Source: Halictus rubicundus
Lineage: Eukaryota; Arthropoda; Insecta; Hymenoptera; Halictidae
NCBI RefSeq assembly: GCF_050948215.1
Contig: NW_027488816.1
Coordinates: forward strand, 62,001 to 126,000
Direction: 5' to 3'
Length of the DNA stretch: 64,000 nt
Of this stretch, positions 53,670-64,000 are shown piece by piece. Numbering within the stretch: the stretch's first letter is position 1; each line of letters opens with the position of its first letter. The translations under genes were made by a program, and so were the position numbers. The notes under the pieces are model-generated. The model ran no database searches, was not told the origin of the DNA, and was given only the letters and a program-made list of their open reading frames with translations.

Positions 53670-55460
53670 TATTCTCTATCCTATCCTATCCTCTATCCTA
53701 TCCTCTATCCCATCCAATCCTATATCCTATCCTCTATCATATCCTATCCTCTATCCTATCCTATCCTCTATCCTATCCTATAGTATCCTCTATCCTATCC
53801 TATCATCTCTCCTATCCTATCCTCTATCGTATCCTATCCTCTATCCTATCCTATCCTCTATCCTATCCTATCCTCTATCCTATCCTATCCGCTATCCTAT
53901 CCAATCCTATATCCTATTCTCTATTCTATCCTATCCTCTATCCTATCCTATCCTCTATCCTATCCTATCCTCTATCCTATCCTATCCTCTATCCTATCCT
54001 ATCCTCTATCCTATCCTATCCGCTATCCTATCCAATCCTATATCCTATTCTCTATTCTATCCTATCCTCTATCCTATCCTATCCTCTATCCTATCCTATC
54101 CTCTATCCTATCCTATTCTCTATCCTATCCTATCCTCTATCCTATCCTATCCTCTATCCTATCCTATCCTCTCTCCTATTCTATCCTCTATCCTATCCAA
54201 TCCTATATCGTATCCTCTATCCTATCCTATCCTCTATCCTATCCTATCCACTATCCTATCCTATCCTCTATCCTATCCTATCCTCTATCCTATCGTATCC
54301 TCTATCCTATCCTATCGTTTATCCTATCCTATCCTCTATCCTATCCTATTCTCTATCCTATCCTATCCTCTATCCTATCCTATTCTCTATCCTATCCTAT
54401 CCTCTATCCTATCCTATCCTCTATCGTATATTATCCTCTATCCTATCCTATTCTCTATCCTATCCTATTCTCTATCCTATCCTATCCTCTATCCTATCCT
54501 ATTCTCCATCCGATCCTATCCTCTATCCTATCTTATCCTCTATCCTATCCTATCCTCTATCCTATCCTATCCTCTATCCTATCCTATCCTATCCTCTATC
54601 TTATCCTATCCTCTATCATATCCTATCCTCTATCCTATCCTATCGTTTATCCTATCCTATCCTCTATCCTATCCTATCCTCTATCCTATCCTATCCTCTA
54701 TCCTATCCTATCCTCTATCCTATCCTATTCTCTATCCTATCCTATCCTCTATCCTATCCTATCCTCTATCCTATCCTATCCTCTATCCTATCCTATCCTC
54801 TATCATATCCTATCCTCTATCCTATCCAATCCTATATCCTATTCTCTATCCTATCCTATCCTCTATGATATCCTATCCTCTATCCTAACCTATTCTCTAT
54901 CCTATCCTATCCTCTATCCTATCCTATCCTATCCTCTATCCTATCCTCTATCCTATCCTCTATCCTATCCAATCCTATATCCTATTCTCCATCCTATCCT
55001 ATCCTCTACCCTATCCTATCCTCTATCAGATCCTATCCTCTATCCTATCCTATCCTCTATCCTATCGTATCCTATCCTCTATCCTATCCTATCCTCTATC
55101 CTATCGTATCCTCTATCCTATCGTATCCTCTATCCTATCCTATCGTTTATCCTATCCTATGCTCTATCATATCCTATTCTCTATCCTATCCTATCCTCTA
55201 TCCTATCCTATCCTATCCTCTATCCTATCCTCTATCATATCCTATCCTCTATCCTATCCTATCCTCTATCCTATCCTATCCTATCCTGTATCCTATCCTA
55301 TCCTCTATCCTATCCTATCCTCTATCGTATCCTATCCTCTATCCTATCCTATCCTCTATCCTATCCTATCCTATCCGCTATCCTATCCAATCCTATATCC
55401 TATTCTCTATTCTATCCTATCCTCTATCCTATCCTATCCTCTATCCTATCCTATCCTCTA
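52840..55460 (+). repeat. Segment repeated from 7970 bp upstream
   Basis: This is the downstream partner of 44870-47490, with landmarks at exactly +7970 bp. It lacks the CCTTTCC variant found near 42286 and 47233, having ordinary pentamers at the matching place near 55203. It also lacks CTATAATATCC, so it is not a perfect copy. Its first 0.8 kb is at the same time the end of copy 2 of the 2260 bp unit. Confidence 0.78.
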
Positions 55461-56150
55461 TCCTATCCTATTCTCTATCCTATCCTATCCTCTATCCTAT
55501 CCTATCCTCTATCCTATCCTATCCTCTCTCCTATTCTATCCTCTATCCTATCCAATCCTATATCGTATCCTCTATCCTATCCTATCCTCTATCCTATCCT
55601 ATCCACTATCCTATCCTATCCTCTATCCTATCCTATCCTCTATCCTATCGTATCCTCTATCCTATCCTACCGTTTATCCTATCCTATCCTCTATCCTATC
55701 CTATTCTCTATCCTATCCTATCCTCTATCCTATCCTATCCTCTATCGTATATTATCCTCTATCCTATCCTATTCTCTATCCTATCCTATCCTCTATCCTA
55801 TCCTATTCTCCATCCGATCCTATCCTCTATCCTATCTTATCCTCTATCCTATCCTATCCTCTATCCTATCCTATCCTCTATCCTATCCTATCCTATCCTC
55901 TATCTTATCCTTTCCTCTATCATATCCTATCCTCTATCCTATCCTATCGTTTATCCTATCCTATCCTCTATCCTATCCTATCCTCTATCCTATCCTATTC
56001 TCTATCCTATCCTATCCTCTATCCTATCCTATCCTCTATCCTATCCTATCCTCTATCCTATCCTATCCTCTATCCTATCCTATCCTCTATCATATCCTAT
56101 CCTCTATCCTATCCAATCCTATATCCTATTCTCTATCCTATCCTATCCTC
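55000..56150 (+). repeat. Segment repeated 5.1 kb downstream, copy 1
   Basis: The ATG variant CTATGCTCTATCATATCC at 55159 and GTATATT at 55748 recur at 60289 and 60878, both +5130 bp. The CTCTACCC module just upstream, 55004/60117, is at +5113 bp, because the downstream copy has one more CGTATCC unit of 17 bp. A private CTTTCC variant lies near 55912. The copies appear to part near 56050-56150. Confidence 0.75.
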
Positions 56151-59100
56151 TATGATATCCTATCCTCTATCCTAACCTATTCTCTATCCTATCCTATCCT
56201 CTATCCTATCCAATCCTATCCTCTATCCTATCCTCTATCCTATCCTATCCTCTATCCTATCCTATCCTCTATCCTATCCTATCGTTTATCCTATCCTATC
56301 CTCTATCCTATCCTATCCTCTAACATATCCTATCCGCTATCCTATTCTATCCTCTATCCTATTCTATCCTCTATCCTATCCAATCCTATATCCTATTCTC
56401 TATCCTATCCTATCCTCTATTCTATCCTATCCTCTATCCTATCCTATCCTCTATCCTATCGTATCCTCTATCCTATCCTACCGTTTATCCTATCCTATCC
56501 TCTATCCTATCCTATTCTCTATCCTATCCTATCCTCTATCCTATCCTATCCTCTATCGTATCCTATCCTTTATCCTATCCTATCCTCTATCCTATCCTAT
56601 CCGCTATCCTATCCAATCCTATATCCTATTCTCTATCCTATCCTATCCTCTATGATATCCTATCCTCTATCCTAACCTATTCTCTATCCTATCCTATCCT
56701 CTATCCTATCCTATCCTCTATCCTATCCTATCCTCTATCCTATCCTATTCTCTATCCTATCCTATCCTCTATCCTATGCTATCCTCTATCGTATCCTATC
56801 CTCTATCCTATCCTATCCTCTATCCTATCCTATCCTCTATCCTATCCTATCCTCTATCCTATCCAATCCTCTATCCTATCCTATCCTCTATCCTATCCTA
56901 TCCTCTATCCTATCCTATCCTCTATCCTATCCTATCCTCTATCCTATTCTATCCTCTATCCTATCCAATCCTATATCCTATTCTCTATCCTATCCTATCC
57001 TCTATGATATCCTATCCTCTATCCTAACCTATTCTCGATCCTATCCTATCCTCTATCCTATCCTATCCTATCCTCTATCCTATCCTCTATCCTATCCAAT
57101 CCTATATCCTATTCTCCATCCTATCCTATCCTCTACCCTATCCTATCCTCTATCAGATCCTATCCTCTATCCTATCCTATCCTCTATCCTATCGTATCCT
57201 ATCCTCTATCCTATCCTATCCTCTATCCTATCGTATCCTCTATCCTATCGTATCCTCTATCCTATCCTATCGTTTATCCTATCCTATGCTCTATCCTATC
57301 CTATTCTCTATCCTATCCTATCCTCTATCCTATCCTCTATTCTATCCAATCCTATATCCTATCCTCTATCATATCCTATCCTCTATCCTATCCTATCCTC
57401 TATCCTATCCTACCCTCTATCCTATCCTATCCTCTATCGTATCCTATCCTCTATCCTATCCTATCCTCTATCCTATCCTATCCTCTATCCTATCCTATCC
57501 GCTATCCTATCCAATCCTATATCCTATTCTCTATTCTATCCTATCCTCTATCCTATCCTATCCTCTATCCTATCCTATCCTCTATCCTATCCTATTCTCT
57601 ATCCTATCCTATCCTCTATCCTATCCTATCCTCTATCCTATCCTATCCTCTCTCCTATTCTATCCTCTATCCTATCCAATCCTATATCGTATCCTCTATC
57701 CTATCCTATCCTCTATCCTATCCTATCCACTATCCTATCCTATCCTCTATCCTATCCTATCCTCTATCCTATCGTATCCTCTATCCTATCCTATCGTTTA
57801 TCCTATCCTATCCTCTATCCTATCCTATTCTCTATCCTATCCTATCCTCTATCCTATCCTATTCTCTATCCTATCCTATCCTCTATCCTATCCTATCCTA
57901 TCCGCTATCCTATCCAATCCTATATCCTATTCTCTATTCTATCCTATCCTCTATCCTATCCTATCCTCTATCCTATCCTATCCTCTATCCTATCCTATTC
58001 TCTATCCTATCCTATCCTCTATCCTATCCTATCCTCTATCCTATCCTATCCTCTCTCCTATTCTATCCTCTATCCTATCCAATCCTATATCGTATCCTCT
58101 ATCCTATCCTATCCTCTATCCTATCCTATCCACTATCCTATCCTATCCTCTATCCTATCCTATCCTCTATCCTATCGTATCCTCTATCCTATCCTACCGT
58201 TTATCCTATCCTATCCTCTATCCTATCCTATTCTCTATCCTATCCTATCCTCTATCCTATCCTATCCTCTATCGTATATTATCCTCTATCCTATCCTATT
58301 CTCTATCCTATCCTATCCTCTATCCTATCCTATTCTCCATCCGATCCTATCCTCTATCCTATCTTATCCTCTATCCTATCCTATCCTCTATCCTATCCTA
58401 TCCTCTATCCTATCCTATCCTATCCTCTATCTTATCCTATCCTCTATCATATCCTATCCTCTATCCTATCCTATCGTTTATCCTATCCTATCCTCTATCC
58501 TATCCTATCCTCTATCCTATCCTATTCTCTATCCTATCCTATCCTCTATCCTATCCTATCCTCTATCCTATCCTATCCTCTATCCTATCCTATCCTCTAT
58601 CCTATCCTATCCTCTATCATATCCTATCCTCTATCCTATCCAATCCTATATCCTATTCTCTATCCTATCCTATCCTCTATGATATCCTATCCTCTATCCT
58701 AACCTATTCTCTATCCTATCCTATCCTCTATCCTATCCAATCCTATCCTCTATCCTATCCTCTATCCTATCCTATCCTCTATCCTATCCTATCGTTTATC
58801 CTATCCTATCGTCTATCCTATCCTATCCTCTAACATATCCTATCCGCTATCCTATCCTATCCTCTATCCTATTCTATCCTCTATCCTATCCAATCCTATA
58901 TCCTATTCTCTATCCTATCCTATCCTCTATTCTATCCTATCCTCTATCCTATCCTATCCTCTATCCTATCATATCCTCTATCCTATCCTATCCTCTATCC
59001 TATCCTATCCTCTATCCTATCCTATTCTCTATCCTATCCTATCCTCTATCCTATGCTATCCTCTATCGTATCCTATCCTCTATCCTATCCTATCCTCTAT

Positions 59101-60109
59101 CCTATCCTATCCTCTATCCTATCCTATCCTCTATCCTATCCTATCCGCTATCCTATCCAATCCTATATCCTATTCTCTATTCTATCCTATCCTCTATCCT
59201 ATCCTATCCTCTATCCTATCCTATCCTCTATCCTATCCTATTCTCTATCCTATCCTATCCTCTATCCTATCCTATCCTCTATCCTATCCTATCCTCTCTC
59301 CTATTCTATCCTCTATCCTATCCAATCCTATATCGTATCCTCTATCCTATCCTATCCTCTATCCTATCCTATCCACTATCCTATCCTATCCTCTATCCTA
59401 TCCTATCCTCTATCCTATCGTATCCTCTATCCTATCCTATCGTTTATCCTATCCTATCCTCTATCCTATCCTATTCTCTATCCTATCCTATCCTCTATCC
59501 TATCCTATTCTCTATCCTATCCTATCCTCTATCCTATCCTATCCTCTATCGTATATTATCCTCTATCCTATCCTATTCTCTATCCTATCCTATTCTCTAT
59601 CCTATCCTATCCTCTATCCTATCCTATTCTCCATCCGATCCTATCCTCTATCCTATCTTATCCTCTATCCTATCCTATCCTCTATCCTATCCTATCCTCT
59701 ATCCTATCCTATCCTATCCTCTATCTTATCCTATCCTCTATCATATCCTATCCTCTATCCTATCCTATCGTTTATCCTATCCTATCCTCTATCCTATCCT
59801 ATCCTCTATCCTATCCTATCCTCTATCCTATCCTATCCTCTATCCTATCCTATTCTCTATCCTATCCTATCCTCTATCCTATCCTATCCTCTATCCTATC
59901 CTATCCTCTATCCTATCCTATCCTCTATCATATCCTATCCTCTATCCTATCCAATCCTATATCCTATTCTCTATCCTATCCTATCCTCTATGATATCCTA
60001 TCCTCTATCCTAACCTATTCTCTATCCTATCCTATCCTCTATCCTATCCTATCCTATCCTCTATCCTATCCTCTATCCTATCCAATCCTATATCCTATTC
60101 TCCATCCTA

Positions 60110-61180
60110 TCCTATCCTCTACCCTATCCTATCCTCTATCAGATCCTATCCTCTATCCTATCCTATCCTCTATCCTATCGTATCCTATCCTCTATCCTAT
60201 CCTATCCTCTATCCTATCGTATCCTCTATCCTATCGTATCCTCTATCCTATCGTATCCTCTATCCTATCCTATCGTTTATCCTATCCTATGCTCTATCAT
60301 ATCCTATTCTCTATCCTATCCTATCCTCTATCCTATCCTATCCTATCCTCTATCCTATCCTCTATCATATCCTATCCTCTATCCTATCCTATCCTCTATC
60401 CTATCCTATCCTATCCTCTATCCTATCCTATCCTCTATCCTATCCTATCCTCTATCGTATCCTATCCTCTATCCTATCCTATCCTCTATCCTATCCTATC
60501 CTATCCGCTATCCTATCCAATCCTATATCCTATTCTCTATTCTATCCTATCCTCTATCCTATCCTATCCTCTATCCTATCCTATCCTCTATCCTATCCTA
60601 TTCTCTATCCTATCCTATCCTCTATCCTATCCTATCCTCTATCCTATCCTATCCTCTCTCCTATTCTATCCTCTATCCTATCCAATCCTATATCGTATCC
60701 TCTATCCTATCCTATCCTCTATCCTATCCTATCCACTATCCTATCCTATCCTCTATCCTATCCTATCCTCTATCCTATCGTATCCTCTATCCTATCCTAC
60801 CGTTTATCCTATCCTATCCTCTATCCTATCCTATTCTCTATCCTATCCTATCCTCTATCCTATCCTATCCTCTATCGTATATTATCCTCTATCCTATCCT
60901 ATTCTCTATCCTATCCTATCCTCTATCCTATCCTATTCTCCATCCGATCCTATCCTCTATCCTATCTTATCCTCTATCCTATCCTATCCTCTATCCTATC
61001 CTATCCTCTATCCTATCCTATCCTATCCTCTATCTTATCCTATCCTCTATCATATCCTATCCTCTATCCTATCCTATCGTTTATCCTATCCTATCCTCTA
61101 TCCTATCCTATCCTCTATCCTATCCTATTCTCTATCCTATCCTATCCTCTATCCTATCCTATCCTCTATCCTATCCTATC
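60110..61180 (+). repeat. Segment repeated from 5.1 kb upstream, copy 2
   Basis: This matches 55.0-56.1 kb. It carries three or more successive CGTATCC units near 60180-60260 where the upstream copy has one fewer, an example of gain or loss of exactly one monomer. It is the fourth occurrence of the CTATGCTCTATCATATCC landmark, after 42242, 47189 and 55159. Confidence 0.75.
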
Positions 61181-62999
61181 CTCTATCCTATTCTATCCTC
61201 TATCCTATCCAATCCTATATCCTATTCTCTATCCTATCCTATCCTCTATGATATCCTATCCTCTATCCTAACCTATTCTCTATCCTATCCTATCCTCTAT
61301 CCTATCCTATCCTCTATCCTATCCTATCCTCTATCCTATCCTATTCTCTATCCTATCCTATCCTCTATCCTATGCTATCCTCTATCGTATCCTATCCTCT
61401 ATCCTATCCTATCCTCTATCCTATCCTATCCTCTATCCTATCCTATCCTCTATCCTATCCAATCCTCTATCCTATCCTATCCTCTATCCTATCCTATCCT
61501 CTATCCTATCCTATCCTCTATCCTATCCTATCCTCTATCCTATTCTATCCTCTATCCTATCCAATCCTATATCCTATTCTCTATCCTATCCTATCCTCTA
61601 TGATATCCTATCCTCTATCCTAACCTATTCTCTATCCTATCCTATCCTCTATCCTATCCTATTCTCTATTCTATCCTATCCTCTATGATATCCTATCCTC
61701 TATCCTAACCTATTCTCGATCCTATCCTATACTCTATCCTATCCTATCCTATCCTCTATCCTATCCTCTATCCTATCCAATCCTATATCCTATTCTCCAT
61801 CCTATCCTATCCTCTACCCTATCCTATCCTCTATCAGATCCTATCCTCTATCCTATCCTATCCTCTATCCTATCGTATCCTATCCTCTATCCTATCGTAT
61901 CCTATCCTCTATCCTATCCTATCCTCTATCCTATCGTATCCTCTATCCTATCGTATCCTCTATCCTATCCTATCGTTTATCCTATCCTATGCTCTATCCT
62001 ATCCTATTCTCTATCCTATCCTATCCTCTATCCTATCCTCTATTCTATCCAATCCTATATCCTATCCTCTATCATATCCTATCCTCTATCCTATCCTATC
62101 CTCTATCCTATCCTATCCTATCCTCTATCCTATCCTATCCTCTATCCTATCCTATCCTCTATCGTATCCTATCCTCTATCCTATCCTATCCTCTATCCTA
62201 TCCTATCCTCTATCCTATCCTATCCGCTATCCTATCCAATCCTATATCCTATTCTCTATTCTATCCTATCCTCTATCCTATCCTATCCTCTATCCTATCC
62301 TATCCTCTATCCTATCCTATTCTCTATCCTATCCTATCCTCTATCCTATCCTATCCTCTATCCTATCCTATCCTCTCTCCTATTCTATCCTCTATCCTAT
62401 CCAATCCTATATCGTATCCTCTATCCTATCCTATCCTCTATCCTATCCTATCCACTATCCTATCCTATCCTCTATCCTATCCTATCCTCTATCCTATCCT
62501 ATCCTCTATCCTATCCTATCCTATCCTCTATCTTATCCTATCCTCTATCATATCCTATCCTCTATCCTATCCTATCGTTTATCCTATCCTATCCTCTATC
62601 CTATCCTATCCTCTATCCTATCCTATCCTCTATCCTATCCTATCCTCTATCCTATCCTATTCTCTATCCTATCCTATCCTCTATCCTATCCTATCCTCTA
62701 TCCTATCCTATCCTCTATCCTATCCTATCCTCTATCATATCCTATCCTCGATCCTATCCAATCCTATATCCTATTCTCTATCCTATCCTATCCTCTATGA
62801 TATCCTATCCTCTATCCTAACCTATTCTCTATCCTATCCTATCCTCTATCCTATCCTATCCTATCCTCTATCCTATCCTCTATCCTATCCTATCCTCTAT
62901 ACTATCCTATCGTTTATCCTATCCTATCCTCTATCCTATCCTATCCTCTAACATATCCTATCCGCTATCCTATCCTATCCTCTATCCTATTCTATCCTC

Positions 63000-64000
63000 T
63001 ATCCTATCCAATCCTATATCCTATTCTCTATCCTATCCAATCCTATATCCTATTCTCTATCCTATCCTATCCTCTATTCTATCCTATCCTCTATCCTATC
63101 CTATCCTCTATCCTATCATATCCTCTATCCTATCCTATCCCCTATCCTATCCTATCCTCTATCCTATTCTATCCTGTATCCTATCCAATCCTATATCCTA
63201 TTCTCTATCCTATCCTATCCTCTATGATATCCTATCCTCTATCCTAACCTATTCTCTATCCTATCCTATCCTCCATCCTATCCTATCCTATCCTCTATCC
63301 TATCCTATCCTCTATCCTATCATATCCTCTATCCTATCCTCCATCCTATCCTATCCTATCCTCTATCCTATCCTATCCTCTATCCTATCATATCCTCTAT
63401 CCTATCCTATCCCCTATCCTATCCTATCCTCTATCCTATCCTATCCTCTATCCTATCCTATCCTCTATCCTATCCTATCCTCTATCCTATCCTATTCTCT
63501 ATCCTATCCTATCCTCTATCCTATGCTATCCTCTATCGTATCCTATCCTTTATCCTATCCTATCCTCTATCCTATCCTATCCGCTATCCTATCCAATCCT
63601 ATATCCTATTCTCTATCCTATCCTATCCTCTATGATATCCTACCCTCTATCCTATACTATCCTCTATCCTATCCTATCCTCTATCCTATCCTATCCTCTA
63701 TCCTATCCTATCCTCTATCCTATCCTATTCTCTATCTTATCCTATCCTCTATCCTATCCTATCCTCTATCCTATCCTATCCTCTATCATATCCTATGCTC
63801 TATCCTATCCTATCCTTTATCCTATCCTATCCTCTATCCTATCCTATCCTCTATCCTATCCTATCCTCTATCCTATCCTATCCTCTATCCTATCCAATCC
63901 TATATCCTATCCTATCCTATCCTCTATCCTATCCTATCCTCTATCCTATCCTATTCTCTATCCTATCCTATCCTCTATCCTATCCTATCCTGTATCCTAT
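63000..64000 (+). repeat. Return of the second subfamily at the right edge
   Basis: From about 63.0 kb the landmarks of the 28.85-35.5 kb domain reappear, including CTCCATCCTATCC after CCTAACCTATTCTC. The ATG variant at 63523 and the linked CTATGATATCCTACCC at 63632 match 31239 and 31348 at +32284 bp. The CTATGCTCTATCC at 63795 matches 31477 at +32318 bp, so two extra 17 bp units lie between. Before this, 61.7-63.0 kb carries first-subfamily landmarks. The array runs off the end of the window. Confidence 0.72.

Larger units (their letters stand above)
1..64000. repeat. Satellite DNA array, 17 bp monomer, fills the window
   Basis: Every part of the window is built from the pentamer CTATC and the heptamer CTCTATC. 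The commonest unit is 17 bp, CTATCCTATCCTCTATC (5+5+7). Units of 12 bp (5+7, usually CTATT before CTCTATC), 22 bp (5+5+5+7) and 27 bp (four pentamers plus the heptamer) are mixed in. Consensus composition is 7 C, 7 T and 3 A per unit with no G, so the + strand is the pyrimidine strand and the minus strand reads as GGATAG/GATAGAG. No inversion was noticed: all units run in the same direction. No flank is present, so the true array is longer than 64 kb. Families with such short units and long homogeneous arrays are typical of eukaryotic heterochromatin. I do not recognise the satellite by name, and the species and chromosome position cannot be told from the sequence. Confidence 0.98.

Noticed and set aside
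1..64000. CRISPR array
   Set aside because: Repeats are 12-27 bp, directly adjacent and without unique spacers, and no cas-like gene is present.
1..64000. Telomeric repeat array
   Set aside because: The minus-strand unit with GGATAG has GG tracts like telomeres, but the mixed 12/17/22/27 bp unit lengths, heavy variant load and nested kilobase repeats do not fit telomerase-made DNA, and no known telomere motif is present.
1..64000. GATA/GACA (Bkm-type) sex-chromosome repeat
   Set aside because: That family is a tetranucleotide repeat. Here GATA occurs only within a GGATA pentamer frame and GACA is absent.
1..64000. Extended mirror-repeat triplex (H-DNA) tract
   Set aside because: The + strand is pyrimidine rich, but an A interrupts it every 5-7 bases, so no long pure pyrimidine run exists.

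Overview
The whole 64 kb window is one uninterrupted block of simple satellite DNA. I see no gene, RNA gene, mobile element or unique-sequence island in it, and no array edge, so the array continues past both ends. Length, monotony and nested higher-order structure point to heterochromatin of a eukaryotic nuclear genome (centromeric, pericentromeric, sex-chromosome or B-chromosome type). The sequence does not identify the species.

The basic unit is 17 bp, CTATCCTATCCTCTATC on the + strand: two CTATC pentamers plus a 7-mer CTCTATC (a pentamer with a CT duplication). Changing the pentamer number gives 12, 17, 22 and 27 bp units. The consensus has 7 C, 7 T, 3 A and no G on the + strand. All G, and all CpG, come from variant units.

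Variant units act as landmarks and show higher-order repeats at many scales: about 221/243, 420, 833, 1420, 2260, 4930-4947, 5113-5130, 7421 and 7970 bp. By region: 0-8.5 kb is a mosaic with part of the 7.4 kb unit at 0.57-2.4 kb. 8.6-23.4 kb holds two tandem copies of a 7.42 kb unit. 23.4-25.6 kb is transitional. 25.6-28.85 kb holds two full and one partial copy of a 1420 bp unit. About 28.85-35.5 kb is a second subfamily without several landmarks of the rest. 37.5-47.5 kb holds two copies of a unit of about 5 kb. 44.9-61.2 kb is a nested mosaic with offsets of 7970, 2260 and 5130 bp. 63.0-64.0 kb returns to the second subfamily and matches 31.2 kb.

Many long open frames exist, all on the + strand and up to 1110 codons, but they follow arithmetically from the repeat. 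Seventeen is not a multiple of three, the consensus has no + strand stop, and all three + frames read the same 17-residue peptide cycle. The minus strand is full of TAG. I therefore annotate no CDS. The biological content is the hierarchical amplification history of the satellite. Repeat boundaries were found by eye from landmark offsets and are good to roughly 50 bp unless stated.
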